Shown here: positions 23,189 through 33,970 of the stretch, piece by piece
How positions within the stretch are numbered: the first letter of the stretch is position 1
How the letters are laid out: the number at the start of each line of letters is the position of its first letter
Source: Coenobita brevimanus
Lineage: Eukaryota > Arthropoda > Malacostraca > Decapoda > Coenobitidae
Assembly (NCBI GenBank): GCA_032717465.1
Contig: CM064671.1
Coordinates: forward strand, 54,295,991-54,359,990
Reading direction: 5' to 3'
DNA length: 64,000 bases
Made by a program: the position numbers and the translations under genes
Notes under the pieces: generated by a model
What the model was told of the DNA's origin: nothing
Databases searched by the model: none
The model's input: the letters and a program-made list of their open reading frames with translations, nothing else

Positions 23189-25777
23189 GTGTTTGAATTA
23201 GGTCACTGTTCAGCGATGGGAGGTCACATGGGTCAAAAGAAGACCTCTGACCGCATCCATGCTGACTTTTTCTGGCCAGGAATGGGACGGGAAATAACGA
23301 GGCTCGTACGTTCCTGTGATGTGTGTCAGTGTACCACTGACCGGGGACGTGTCCGTCCTGCGCCATTGAAGCCAATGCCCATAATCTCTGAACCGTTCGA
23401 GAGAGTATCAGTTGACATAGTTGGGCCAATCTCTCCTGGGGCTAGTGATGGATCAAAGTATATCCTCACTATAGTTGATTTCAGCACACGGTGGCCTGAA
23501 GCCGTGGCCCTTAAGAATATAGAGGCCGTCACTGTTGCTGAGGCATTAATTGAAGTGTTCTGTCGTGTAGGTATCCCTAAGGAAGTCTTAAGCGACCGGG
23601 GTTCGCAGTTCACTTCGGCAATGATGAACGAAACGTTCAGGTTGCTGTCCATCCAAGGCTTACGAACTACGCCGTATCATCCCATGTGTAACGGGTTGTG
23701 TGAGAGGTTCAATGGAACTCTCAAGAAGATGTTGAGGCGCATGACCGCCGAACAGCCAAAGGAATGGCCGCGGTTCATTGCTCCTCTTCTATTTGCTTAT
23801 CAAGAAGCCCCACAGCATTCATTGAAATTCTCACCCTTTGAACTGGTGTATGGGAGGTCGGTCCGGGGCCCACTTCAAGTCCTTCGTGAGTTATGGGACG
23901 ATGAAGAACCCAACCCTGAAGTCAAGACCACCTACACCTACGTCCTTGATTTGGCTGACCGCCTCCAGTCGATGTGCGAGTTAGCTAAGGAAGAACTGAT
24001 CAAGGCGCGTGAAGTTCAAAAGGCTTATTACGATAAGAAGGCAAAGCTTCGGAAGTTTAGTCCAGGCGATAAATGCTTGGTATTACTCCCCACTGCCCAG
24101 AACAAGTTGTTGGCGCAGTGGAAGGGTCCATTCGATGTAGTAGAGCGCATTTCAGACCTCAACTACATAATACAGATGGGGAATCTTCGTAAAAGGTTCC
24201 ACATTAACATGTTGAAGGCTTATCATGAGTCAGACCCCGAGGAGACTGGCCTACGAGTAGCTGATGATAGTGACCAGCCACTGGAAGAAACCGGGGCAGC
24301 TGCGGTGATCCCAGCTGATGACCATGATGACGAGCCCTTAACCGCTCAGTCCCATCAGGAAGAGACTGTCAGAGATGTTTTACTTAACCCTGACTTAGCA
24401 GTAGGGGACCAGAATGCCTTATGGTCACTGCTCTGTCAGTATGCTGATGTCTTCTCAGACCAACCTAGACTTGCAAAAGTTGCGTGTCATAAAATTGAGT
24501 TGACCAGCAATGCTCCTATAAAGGTTAAGCCATATCCGATTCCCATGCGACTACAGGGTGCAGTAGATAAGGAAATTGTTGACATGGAGACTGCAGGCAT
24601 TATCGAAAAGTCCTCATCTCCTTACTGTAGTCCGATGGTAGTAGTCCGCAAGAAAGATGGTGGAGTCAGGATTTGTGGCGACTATAGAAGGCTCAATGCA
24701 ATTACCAAAGTGGATGCTGAGCCAATGGGTGACCATATTGCCATCTTCTCCAAGCTGGCAGGGTCACGATATTTCACGAAGCTCGACCTAGCGAAGGGAT
24801 TCTTCCAGATTCCCCTTCATCCTGAGAGTCGTCAGTTCACTGCCTTTGCTACTCCTAGGGGGTTGTACCAGTATAAAGTCCTCCCATTTGGACTTACCAA
24901 TTCCCCAGCAGTATTCAATCGTGCCATGAGACAAGTGCTCCATGGTATTGTAGGAGTAGAGATGTTCGTTGACGATGTCCTCGTTCATTCCGCCACATTG
25001 GAGGAGCACCTCAGACTCTTGGAAATTGTCTTCAGTAGACTCCAGAGTTTCAACATGACTGTGAAGCCTAGCAAATGCAAGATTGCTCACAGTGAGGTGG
25101 AGTTCCTCGGTCATATTGTTGGCAACAACCATTGCAGGTGTCAGGGTGACAAGATCAGGAAGGTTAGAGAAGCCCCGAGACCCGTGACCAAGAAACAGGT
25201 TAGGGCATTTCTTGGCCTAGTGGGATATTATAGGAGTTTTATCCCCAACTTTGCTCTCATTGCCCAACCGTTGTACGAAGTGCTACGGAAATATGCTCCA
25301 AACACCATTGAATGGGGAGAAGCGCAAGAGAGATCCTTTGCCACCCTCAAGAATATGTTGTGCAAGGAGCCCATTTTGCAGTTGCCTGATTCCAGCAAAC
25401 CTTTCATACTGCGCACTGATGCTTCACAAGATGGAGTAGGTGCTGTATTGATGCAGGAATCGGAAGGTGGAATCTTTCCAGTGGCATACCACAGCCGTAG
25501 GCTAAAACCCGCCGAGAGGAATTACAGTACTGTTGAGAAGGAACTCTTGGCTGTGGTTGATGGTGTTAAAAAATATTATTATTATTTATTTGGGGCATCA
25601 TTTGTTCTGGAAACTGACCATATGCCACTCACTAGTCTTAGCATGACCAAGACGGCTAATGCAAGATTGACACGCTGGACACTGTATTTACAGCAGTTTA
25701 ACCTTGTTGTGAGATACATCAAGGGAAGTGATAACGTAGGTGCAGACCTGATGTCTCGCCTACTAACTGCTGACTAA
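23189..25777 (+). CDS. Pol main segment: integrase, reverse transcriptase and RNase H
   Basis: 862 codons open in the gag frame. Order: HHCC zinc finger (ELGHCSAMGGHMG ... CDVCQ, residues 1-50). Integrase core with the three acidic residues (VDIVGP; LSDRGSQF; NGLCERFNG, about 70-180). A GPF/Y-like module (AQWKGPFDVV ... KRFHINMLKAYHE, about 305-350). An acidic linker. Reverse transcriptase (about 430-680) with KKDGGVRICGDYRRLN, TKLDLAKGF, LPFGLTNSP and active site MFVDDVLVH. RNase H (about 720-860) with LRTDASQDGVGAVL, EKELLAV and TDHMPL. All catalytic residues I can check are present. The start at 23189 is only the point after the in-frame TGA; translation is presumably from gag. Confidence 0.93.
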   Translation: MFELGHCSAMGGHMGQKKTSDRIHADFFWPGMGREITRLVRSCDVCQCTTDRGRVRPAPLKPMPIISEPFERVSVDIVGPISPGASDGSKYILTIVDFSTRWPEAVALKNIEAVTVAEALIEVFCRVGIPKEVLSDRGSQFTSAMMNETFRLLSIQGLRTTPYHPMCNGLCERFNGTLKKMLRRMTAEQPKEWPRFIAPLLFAYQEAPQHSLKFSPFELVYGRSVRGPLQVLRELWDDEEPNPEVKTTYTYVLDLADRLQSMCELAKEELIKAREVQKAYYDKKAKLRKFSPGDKCLVLLPTAQNKLLAQWKGPFDVVERISDLNYIIQMGNLRKRFHINMLKAYHESDPEETGLRVADDSDQPLEETGAAAVIPADDHDDEPLTAQSHQEETVRDVLLNPDLAVGDQNALWSLLCQYADVFSDQPRLAKVACHKIELTSNAPIKVKPYPIPMRLQGAVDKEIVDMETAGIIEKSSSPYCSPMVVVRKKDGGVRICGDYRRLNAITKVDAEPMGDHIAIFSKLAGSRYFTKLDLAKGFFQIPLHPESRQFTAFATPRGLYQYKVLPFGLTNSPAVFNRAMRQVLHGIVGVEMFVDDVLVHSATLEEHLRLLEIVFSRLQSFNMTVKPSKCKIAHSEVEFLGHIVGNNHCRCQGDKIRKVREAPRPVTKKQVRAFLGLVGYYRSFIPNFALIAQPLYEVLRKYAPNTIEWGEAQERSFATLKNMLCKEPILQLPDSSKPFILRTDASQDGVGAVLMQESEGGIFPVAYHSRRLKPAERNYSTVEKELLAVVDGVKKYYYYLFGASFVLETDHMPLTSLSMTKTANARLTRWTLYLQQFNLVVRYIKGSDNVGADLMSRLLTAD

Positions 25778-25933
25778 CATGGGCAGTTGTTGTATGCTGG
25801 GTTCCGTGATAGGCATCCTCAGAGATTTGAGTAATCCAAGGACTAGCCTGGTTCCCAGTCAAAAGTGTAGACCTGACGTCTCACTTGTTGGCCCCACAGG
25901 ACACAGTATGTCCAGGGTCTGTACATACACGTG

Positions 25934-26605
25934 TACTGTAGGTTAAGGGGGAAGTTCGAGAGAGAACTCCGCAGAGGCGACTTAAGGCTATGGAAGACCC
26001 AAGTTTGCACAAGGATTCTCAGCTTCCCGATACTAATATAAGTACTGTAGGTTAAGGGGGAAGTTCGAGAGAGAACTCCGCAGAGGCGACTTGAGGCTAT
26101 GGAAGACCCAAGTTTGCACAAGGATTCTCAGCTTCCCGATACTAATATAAGTACTGTAGGTTAAGGGGGAAGTTCGAGAGAGAACTCCGCAGAGACGACT
26201 TGAGGCTATGGAAGACCCAAGTTTGCACAAGGATTCTCAGCTTCCCGGTACTAATATAAGTATTGTACTGTAGGTTAAGGGGGAAGTTCGAGAGAGAACT
26301 CCGCAGAGGCGACTTGAGGCTATGGAAGACCCAAGTTTGCACAAGGATTCTCAGCCTCCCGATACTAATATAAGTACTGTAGGTTAAGGGGGAAGTTCGA
26401 GAGAGAACTCTGCAGAGACGACTTGAGGCTATGGAAGACCCGAGTTTGCACAAGGATTCTCAGCTCCCCGATACTAATATAAGTATTGTAGGTTAAGGGG
26501 GAAGTGAGAACTCCGCAGAGGCGACTTGAGGCTATGGAAGACCCAAGTTTGCACAAGGATTCTCAGCTCTCCGATACTAATATAAGTACTGTAGGTTAAG
26601 GCACT
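25934..26605. repeat. 109-bp minisatellite in the retrotransposon 3' region
   Basis: Six units of about 109 bp (starts near 25934, 26043, 26152, 26266, 26375, 26484) plus a partial one at 26586. Each begins TACTGTAGGTTAAGGGGG and contains GTTCGAGAGAGAAC, a four-base stem with a GAGAGA loop. The fourth interval is 5 bp longer and the sixth 7 bp shorter. A diverged part unit lies at 26705-26760. Minus-strand open frames across it are by-products of the repetition. Confidence 0.95.
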
Positions 26606-27357
26606 TCCTCCTATTTTCTATTTTAGTGTGATGGGCGAATAATATTTCACCAGGATAGGCATCCTCTGTCAGAAATTTAGGAATAAAGGTTGAGGACCCG
26701 TGTGCAGTTTGAGGCTATGGAAGACCCGAGTTTGCACAAGGATTCTCAACTTGCCGACCATAATCGTGTGCTATAATTAATGGCGACCTCGAATGTACGT
26801 CGTAGCACTGACTGCTAGGCAGAGAGAGTAATTGTAACATGATAAAATTTTGTCTCATTGACACTTTTGATGCTCCACCTCAATTGGTTTTGCAGGTTCA
26901 GCAATGGGTGTAGCAGTTTTGCTGTGCAGGCCAGCTGATCGTCTGCCACACGCTGCCGCCTCTTCTCTGCCTTCGTCATCGCCATATTATTATTTACTGT
27001 GTCATTTTACACGTAGGTACAGTTACACTACAACTGTCACACCTACACCATGTATTACATACACCACGCTACACAACAATTAGTTGTCAGTGTAAATGTA
27101 GCGAATTTTCGCTCAGTTTTACCTGAGTACAGGATTTTCACCGTCGTCACAGAGTTTTTCCCTCAAGCTTGCTTCTATTAACGTAAATACGAGGTTTTTT
27201 TCGCTCACTGGCGACTGCGACTTTCTCCTGTAGCAGGATAGCACACACACCACAGTGTGAATCTTGTGCGAATGACTTAGGATGTGTACATATATATATA
27301 TATATATCCACAAATTTTTTTCCCATAAGGAAAAAATTTAACTTTGTAAGGGCGTAA
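26606..27357. other. Remaining 3' untranslated region of the retrotransposon
   Basis: No envelope-like or other coding frame is seen between the minisatellite and the 3' LTR. A short (TA)n lies at 27290-27306. The run TAAGGAAAAAATTT at 27326-27339 is the only purine-rich stretch near the LTR and is a weak polypurine-tract candidate. Confidence 0.5.
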
Positions 27358-28406
27358 TGTCACAAATCAATTCGCGACATTTCCCTTTTGTGAGAAGCCA
27401 CGAACTATTAGTGGAAAACTCACTGTGTATCGCTCAGCTAACCGTTTCTCCCTCCATTTCGGAGTATACTTTTCAAAACATTCGTCACTTTCAAAAGTGA
27501 CCGATTTAATGCACGTCACTAAGTGCTCTACTGAGCGATACAATTGTTTCTTTATCGTTCGCCTCTGCTTGCCTAAACCGTTAGCCACGCCTTCTTCTGG
27601 TGGCTTGTGCGTCCTGCCCATACAATGCATTTGAATTCAGTCTAGTGTTTGCCTTGACGGAGAGAGGTCCTGTGCTCCAAAAGTGTGAGAAGTCAGCTAG
27701 CATCCAAGCTCCACAGAGTACGGTTTCTTCAAACTCCCACCTCGGTGATACAAAGCATTCATCAACTATAGTATTTCCCTTTTGTATTTTGTAGTCTTAA
27801 GAGTTTAGTTAAGGTGTTTTTTTTTAGGCGTAAGTATTTAGCTTTTGTGTGAGTGAGTGAGTGCATCTCATTAATTTGATTTGAATTGTAACGTTAAATT
27901 TATTTTTTTGTAATCAATAAATTTAACAGTTCTTTTTCTTGAGCTTAATGTAAAGTAAAATCTTGTTTCATTTCTCCAAATTAAGCTTATTTTCCATATA
28001 GCTCCTAGCTTGCATAAACGTTTGCTATTCATAACTAGTACTTAGACAAGTCTTGTTGTATTAACTTAAAATCCGTTGTGCCAGATAGGAGTTAAAGCAT
28101 CAGCAAGAACCTGTTATTATTATTAGTATTAGTTATTTATTGTCAGGGGTGAAGTAACTTTCTCCAGAGGCTAACAGTACTAATTCAGCAATTGTGAGTA
28201 ATTAGTCTCTGCTGTGTACTGTTGAGAAAGTTTATAAATTCTCGTTCTTAGAGAATCGTAGCAAGTCAGCGTAAAGTAATCGTTGCTTGATGTAGCAAGA
28301 CAATCATTGTCTCTGCTCTTCAAAATTATTGAATATTATTATTAATTAAATAATAATTAAGCATTTATTTTTAAAAACTCCGCGATATTATAAAAACCCC
28401 GTGACA
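27358..28406 (+). repeat. 3' LTR of the Gmr1-like element
   Basis: Same length as the 5' LTR (1,049 bp), TGTCAC to GTGACA, followed by GTCGG, the target duplication. Differences from the 5' copy are scattered substitutions, for example CGAATC/CAAATC at the start and TCCACG/TCCGCG near the end. Confidence 0.93.
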
Positions 28407-28489
28407 GTCGGAACCTGAATAAACCTATTGCTGATAACAAATATATATTTCAAAATCTTATGACGAGGTTCAGTAACTGATGTCATTTA

Positions 28490-30760
28490 ATTCCATGGAT
28501 CAGAAGTGCAAGTAAGATGCAGGAATAGAAGAAGGGAAAGACGAGAGGAAGGAATAGTTGCAAGGAGAGTGGAAAGGTTGCAAGATGATGAGAAAAAGGC
28601 AGAGTATAAGAGAGAAGTGGAGGAACGATTGGGCAAATATGAATTGGAGCAGATGGGAGACGTGGAAGGTGTGTGTAAGATATTTACAGAAGAAATATGT
28701 GCAGCATGTGATGTGGTGTGTGGAAGGAAGAGAAGACGGAGGGGGGTGCAAGGAACAGCGTGGTGGACTGAAGAGGTGAAACAGGCTGTGGCACAAAAGA
28801 AGAAAGCATACAATGAATGGATGAGAAATAGGGGCGTGGAAGAAGTTGAGAGGCGGAAGAGAGAGTTATATGTGGAAAGAAAGAGAGAGGTGAAAAGATT
28901 AGTAAGAGAGAGTAAGAAGAGAGTGGATGAGGAATTTGGAAGGAAGTTGAGTGTAAAGTGGAGGGACTGTAAGAAAATGTTCTGGAGAGAAGTGAAAAGA
29001 GTAAGACAGGGTGGAAGGGAAGTTAGCAGGGGAGTGAAAGATAAAAATGGTAGATTACTAGTGGAGAAGGGAGAAAAAGTGAGCAGATAGAGAGAACACT
29101 TTAAGGGACTGTTGAACGTAGAGGATGGAAGTAATGCGAGTATAAGTGGCTGGGGAATGGCTGGGAGAAGGAGGGAGTTGAGAAGACAGGAAGAAATCAG
29201 TAGGATAGAAGTTGTGGAAGCAATGAAGAAAGTTAAATCGGAGAAAGCCCCAGGAATTGATGGAATGTGTGGTGAAATGCTGAAGCATGGGGGAGAGATA
29301 GTAGTAGAATGGATGTGGAAGATGTGCAGATTGGCCTGGGAGGAAGGTAGAGTCCCGGAGGATTGGAAGTCAGGTATAATTATTCCCTGGTACAAAGGAA
29401 AAGGGGAAAAAGAAGTGTGTGGTAATCATAGGGGCATTTGTCTTCTTAGTATAGTAGGAAAAGTGTATGGTAGGATACTTATAGACAGAGTTAGAGAAAG
29501 AACAGAGAAATTAGTTGGAGAAGAACAGGGAGGCTTTAGGAAGGGAAGAGGTTGTGTAGATCAGATATTCATCCTTAGATCTTTAGTCGAAAAGTTTCTA
29601 GAGAAGGGAAAGAAGTTGTATGCGGCTTTCATGGATTTGGAGAAAGCATATGACAGGGTGGATAGACAAGGATTGTGGAAAGTGTTAAGAATATATGGAG
29701 TAGATGGGAAGTTGTTGAATGCTGTGAAGAGTATGTACGATGGTGCGAAGGCTGCAGTGCGTGTGGATGGTGAACTAAGTGAATTTTTCTCTTTGAAAGT
29801 TGGGTTGAAACAGGGATGTGTCATGTCTCCATGGTTGTTCAATCTGTACATGGATGGGGTAATAAAAGAGGTACAAGGTAGGGTAGTGGATGTTGGAGTG
29901 GCCCTGGTGAGAGAGGATAGTGTTTGGAAACTCCCTGTACTGTTGTTTGCAGATGATACTGTGTTGTTGAGTGAGGACGAAGGGGAACTGCAATGCTTGG
30001 TGGATGAGTTTGAGAAAGTGTGTAAGAAACGGAATCTAAAGGTGAATGTAGGGAAGAGTAAAGTGATGGTCTTTGAGAGAGGTGAAGTTAGTGAATGTAC
30101 AGCGAGGTTGGATGGTGAGGAATTGGAAAATGTGAGTACGTTTAAGTACTTGGGTAGTGTGATGAGTAAGGATGAGGTTTGGAGGGTGAAGTGCTTGAAA
30201 GGGTACAGCAGGGAAGAAAAGTTGCTGGTTCTTTGAAAGCAGTGATAAGAAACAGGGAAGTGAGCATGGAAGTGAAAAAGTTACTACATGACTTTATTGT
30301 GATACCAACTCTAACGTACGGAAGTGAAGCTTGGACATTGTTGGAAGGACACAAGTCAAGAGTGAGAGCAGTGGAATTGAGTTATTTAAGAGGAGCCTGT
30401 GGAGTCACGTGGAGAGACAGGCTGACGAATAAGGATATAAAGGAGCGTTGTGGTGTGGATGTGGATGTGATAGGAAGCGTTATGAGGAACACACTGAGGT
30501 GGTTTGGCCATGTGGAGAGGATTTAGGGTGAAAGACTGACGAAGAGAGTGTATGTGAGTGAGGTGGAGGGGGGAAGAGGGAGGGGGAGGCCAAGGATGAG
30601 ATGGAGGGATGGGGTGGAGAGGTATATGAGAGAGGGGTGTGTGAGTTGGGAGCAGGGCAGTGAAATGGCGGGGGACAGGGCGACTTGGAGGCGATTTGTT
30701 TGTGGCCACCCCAAACGGGATTGAGGCGTCTGGCAATAGATAGATAGACAGATAGAAGTG
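28490..30760 (+). mobile_element. LINE copy 1 (5'-truncated, TAGA-type tail)
   Basis: A non-LTR retrotransposon without its endonuclease end, ending in CTGGCAATAGATAGATAG and related tetranucleotides (30730-30758). Three other copies in the window (30815-34055, 49385-50440 and 55150-56640, all minus) share the same 3' end TTGCCAGA(C/T)GCC joined to TCTA repeats. Clade not certain; the polymerase resembles RTE-like arthropod LINEs. Confidence 0.88.
28506..30526 (+). pseudogene. LINE reverse transcriptase, nearly intact
   Basis: Two long open stretches in the same frame (28506-29090 and up to 30236) are separated by one TAG at 29088-29090, where relatives have Trp (sequence around REHFKGLL). 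A one-base loss near 30175 moves the remainder to another frame (30179-30526). A further TAG follows VERI. RT blocks are clear: EKAPGIDGMCGEMLKHGGE, IIIPWYKGKGEKE, EEQGGFRKGRGCVDQI, AFMDLEKAYDRVDR, GLKQGCVMSPWLFNLYMDG and LLFADDTVLL with the catalytic Asp pair. The C-terminal part has LTYGSEAWTLLEGHKSR and MRNTLRWFGHVER. No endonuclease domain remains. Confidence 0.88.
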
Positions 30761-32011
30761 CAACGTGGCGTACTTCCTTTTGAACACTCCTGCAACAACA
30801 AATATAAAAAATTATCTATCTATCTATTGCCAGACGCCTTAATCACATACGGGGTGACCACAAACAAATCGCCTCAACGTCACCCGGCCCCCCCCCCATT
30901 TCACTGCCCTGCTCCCAACTCACACCCCCTCTCTCATATACCTCTACACTCCATCCCTCCATCCCATCCTTGGCCTCCCCCTCCCCCTCTCCCCCTCCAC
31001 CTCACTCACACACACTTTCCTCATCAGTCTCTCACTCTCCATCCCCTCCACATGGCCAAACCACCCATGTGTTTCTCCTAATGTTTCCTATCACATCCAC
31101 ATCCACACCACAATGGTCCTTCACATCCTTATTTGTCAATCTGTCTCGCCATGTGACCGCACATGCTCCTCTCAAATAACTCATTTCCACAGCTCTCATT
31201 CTTGACTTGTGTCCCTCCAACAACGTCCAAGCTTCACTTCCATACGTTAGAGTTGGTATCACAGTACTGTCATGTAGTAACTTTTTCACTTCCATGCTCA
31301 CTTCCCTGTTTCTTATCACTGCTTTCAAGGAACCAGCAACATTTCTTCCTTGCTGTACCCTTTCAAGCACTTCACCCTCCAAATTTCATCCTTACTCATC
31401 ACACTACCCAAGTACTTAAACGTACCCACATTTTCCATTTCTTCATCAACCAGCTTCACTGTTCATTCACTGACATCACTTCTCTAAAAGACCATAACTT
31501 TACTCTTCCCTACATTCACCTTTAGATTCCGTTTCCTACACACTCTCCCAAACTCAACCACCAAGCCTTGCAGCTCCCCTTTATCTTCACTTTACAACAC
31601 AGTATCTTCTACAAACAACAGTGTAGAACAGGGAATTTCCAAACACTGCTCTCTCTCATTAGGGCCACTCCAACATCCACTGCCCTACCTCTTATCTCTT
31701 TTATAACCCCATCCATGTACAGTGTGAACAACCATGGAGACATGACACATCTCTCTTTCAACCCAACCATCAAACAGAAAATTTCACTCAGTTCACTATC
31801 CACATACACTGCAGCCTTAGCACCCTAATACATACTCTTCACAGCATTGAACAACTGGAATCTACTCCATATATTCTTAATACTTTCCACAATCCTTGTC
31901 TATCCACCCTGTCATATGCTTTTTCCAAATCCATGAAGGCTGCATACAATTTCATTCCCTTGTCTAGAAACTTTTCCACTAAAGATCTAAGAATGAATAT
32001 CTGATCTACAC

Positions 32012-32622
32012 AACATGTTGTGTGCTGGAGGTGGGGCTGGAGCTAGCTCTGTGGCTAGGGTGAGAAGTGGTTGGAAGAAGTTCAGGGAGCTCTTGCCTCT
32101 CCTGACATTGAGGGGGCTCTCCCTACGTGCTAAGGGGTCTTTGTATGCAGCGTGTGTTAGGAGTGTAATGCTGTATGGCAGTGAGACCTGGGCAGTGAAG
32201 GAGGAAGACATTCGCCGGCTCAGACGTACAGAAATGACAATGATTAGGTGGATGTGCAGTGCGTCCCTGCGTCCAAGGCCTGGAGGGGCTGGGTTTACAA
32301 TGGAAGAGTTGAGAGGTAGGATGGGACTGGAGTTTATTGGTGTTGTGATGAGGAGAGGTAGATTGAGGTGGTTTGGACATGTGGAGAGGATGGGGGATGA
32401 TAGCTGGGTGAGGAAGGTGAGAAGTGTTAATATTGGGGGTGGGGTTATGAGGGGTAGACCGAGAAAGACATGGGACGAGGTCATTAAGTGTGACCTTAGG
32501 GTTAAGGGACTGAACAGGGAGGCTGCAATGGATCGTGCAGCATGGAGAGCCGCCATTAGGTGACCAAGGCCGACACATGCAAGCATGTTGGAGCCTTTAA
32601 AAACGAAAACGAAAACGAAACA
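32012..32622 (+). mobile_element. 3' end of a second LINE family inserted in LINE copy 2
   Basis: An open stretch of 182 codons reads VARVRSGWKKFRELLPLLTL, RSVMLYGSETWAVKEEDIRR and GRLRWFGHVERMGDD, then RGRPRKTWDEVIKCDL, ending AAWRAAIR. This is the usual C terminus after the reverse transcriptase in many arthropod LINEs. The sequence ends in an AAAACG repeat tail (about 32598-32620). LINE copy 2 coding resumes directly on both sides around ACAAC/AACAAC, a probable short target duplication. 5'-truncated. Confidence 0.8.
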
Positions 32623-33448
32623 ACCTCTTCCCTTCCTAAAACCCATCTGCTCTTCTCCAATTAATTCCTCTGTTATTATCCTAACTCTATCAATAATTAT
32701 CCTACCATATATATTTCCAGTTACACAAAGAAGACAAATGCCCCTATGATTACCACACACTTCTTTTTCCCATTTCCCTTTGTACAAGGGAACAATTAAA
32801 CTGACTTCCAATCCTTCGGGACTCTACCTTCCTCCCAGGCCAATCTGCACATCTTCCACATCAATTCTACTACTATCTCTTCCCCATGCTTCAGCATTTC
32901 ACCACACACTCCATCAATTCCTGGGGCTTCCCTCATTTTGCCTTTTTTCATTGCTTCCTGTCTTCTCACCTTTCTCCTCCCAGCCATTCCCCAGCCGCTT
33001 ATACTTGCATTACTTTCATTCTCTATGTTCAACAATTCCTTAAATTGCCTGCACACTTTTTATCCCTTCTCCACTTGTAATCTACCATTTTTATCTTTCA
33101 CTCCCATAATAACTTCACTGCCACCCTGTCTAACTCTCTCTACCTCTTTCCAGATCATTTTCTTGCAGTCCCTCCACTTTACACTCAAATTCCTTCCAAA
33201 TTCCTCATCCACTCTCTTCTTTCTCTTACTAATCTCTTCACCTCTCTCTTCCTTTCTAAATATAATTCTCTCTTCCGTCTGTCAAGTTCTCCCAAGCCCC
33301 TATTTGTCATCCATTCATTATATGCTTGTTTTTCTGCCACAGCCTGTCTCACCTCATCATTCCACCACGCTGTTCCTTGCACCCCCATTTGTCTTCTCTT
33401 CACCCCACACACCACCTCACATGCTGCACATATTTCTTCCCTGAATGT

Positions 33449-33970
33449 TCATCAGAGAAATTGCCAATATGCCGGGAATCGAACCCGAGACTCTCAGGTG
33501 AGAGCCAGGCAGCATACCACTACACCACGACCAGGTAAAAGTTAACTCACGTTGTCACAATCTTGTAACCAACGTCCCTCCGCCCCCACTGTGGGCATGA
33601 AGAGGATGCTGCCTGGCTCTCACCTGAGAGTCCCGGGTTCGATTCCCGGCATATTGGTAATTTCTCTGATGATTTTTCCTGTGTAAAAAATACAGGTTCT
33701 CTCTTCATTCTGACTTGCCGTAAGTGTTTGGGATAGATTAAAAGCATCTACTTGCCCGAGTGCCAGGGGGTTAACTCATCCTCTTCATGCCCACAGTGGG
33801 GGCGGAGGGACGTTGGTTACAAGATTGTGACAACGTGAGTTAACTTTTACCTGGTCGTGGTGTAGTGGTATGCTGCCTGGCTCTCACCTGAGAGTCTCGG
33901 GTTCGATTCCCGGCATATTGGTAATTTCTCTGATGATTTTTCCTGTGTAAAAAATACAGGTTCTCTCTTC
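33449..33970. mobile_element. Cluster of tRNA-like SINE units in inverted arrangement
   Basis: The 16-bp word TTTCTTCCCTGAATGT flanks the insert at 33433-33448 and 33971-33986, a target duplication within LINE copy 2. Inside are three copies of a tRNA-like block: inverted at about 33470-33530, partial at 33606-33660, and direct at 33850-33925. The head GGTCGTGGTGTAGTGG (A box) and GGGTTCGATTCCC (B box) resemble a Glu-type tRNA, with CTC in the anticodon position of CTGGCTCTCAC. The acceptor arms do not pair, so none is a functional tRNA gene. Outer arms form an inverted repeat of about 160 bp. Confidence 0.75.

Larger units (their letters stand above)
19800..28406 (+). mobile_element. Complete Gmr1-like Ty3/Gypsy LTR retrotransposon
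   Basis: Two 1,049-bp LTRs bound the 8.6 kb element, which is flanked by a perfect 5-bp target duplication GTCGG (19795-19799 and 28407-28411). Internal order is gag, protease, integrase, reverse transcriptase, RNase H, then a 1.6 kb 3' untranslated part containing a 109-bp tandem repeat. Integrase ahead of reverse transcriptase is the Ty1/copia order, but the protein sequences are Ty3/Gypsy-like, as reported for the Gmr1 group. The LTRs differ at roughly 15 positions by eye, indicating a fairly recent insertion. It sits in the IR intron in antisense orientation to the gene. Confidence 0.92.

Noticed and set aside
25843..26556. Several similar minus-strand frames starting MCKLGSSIASSRL
   Set aside because: They are the same reading of successive minisatellite units and are a by-product of the tandem repeat.
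25934..26605. Regularly spaced repeat that could suggest a CRISPR array
   Set aside because: Units are contiguous 109-bp tandem copies with no unique spacers, inside a eukaryotic retrotransposon.
28487..29395. 302-codon minus-strand frame rich in Ser, Leu and Phe
   Set aside because: It is antisense to the purine-rich coding strand of LINE copy 1, which carries recognisable reverse transcriptase motifs.
33848..33925. Possible tRNA-Glu gene
   Set aside because: A and B boxes and a CTC anticodon-like loop are present, but the acceptor arms do not pair. The block is repeated within a SINE cluster.
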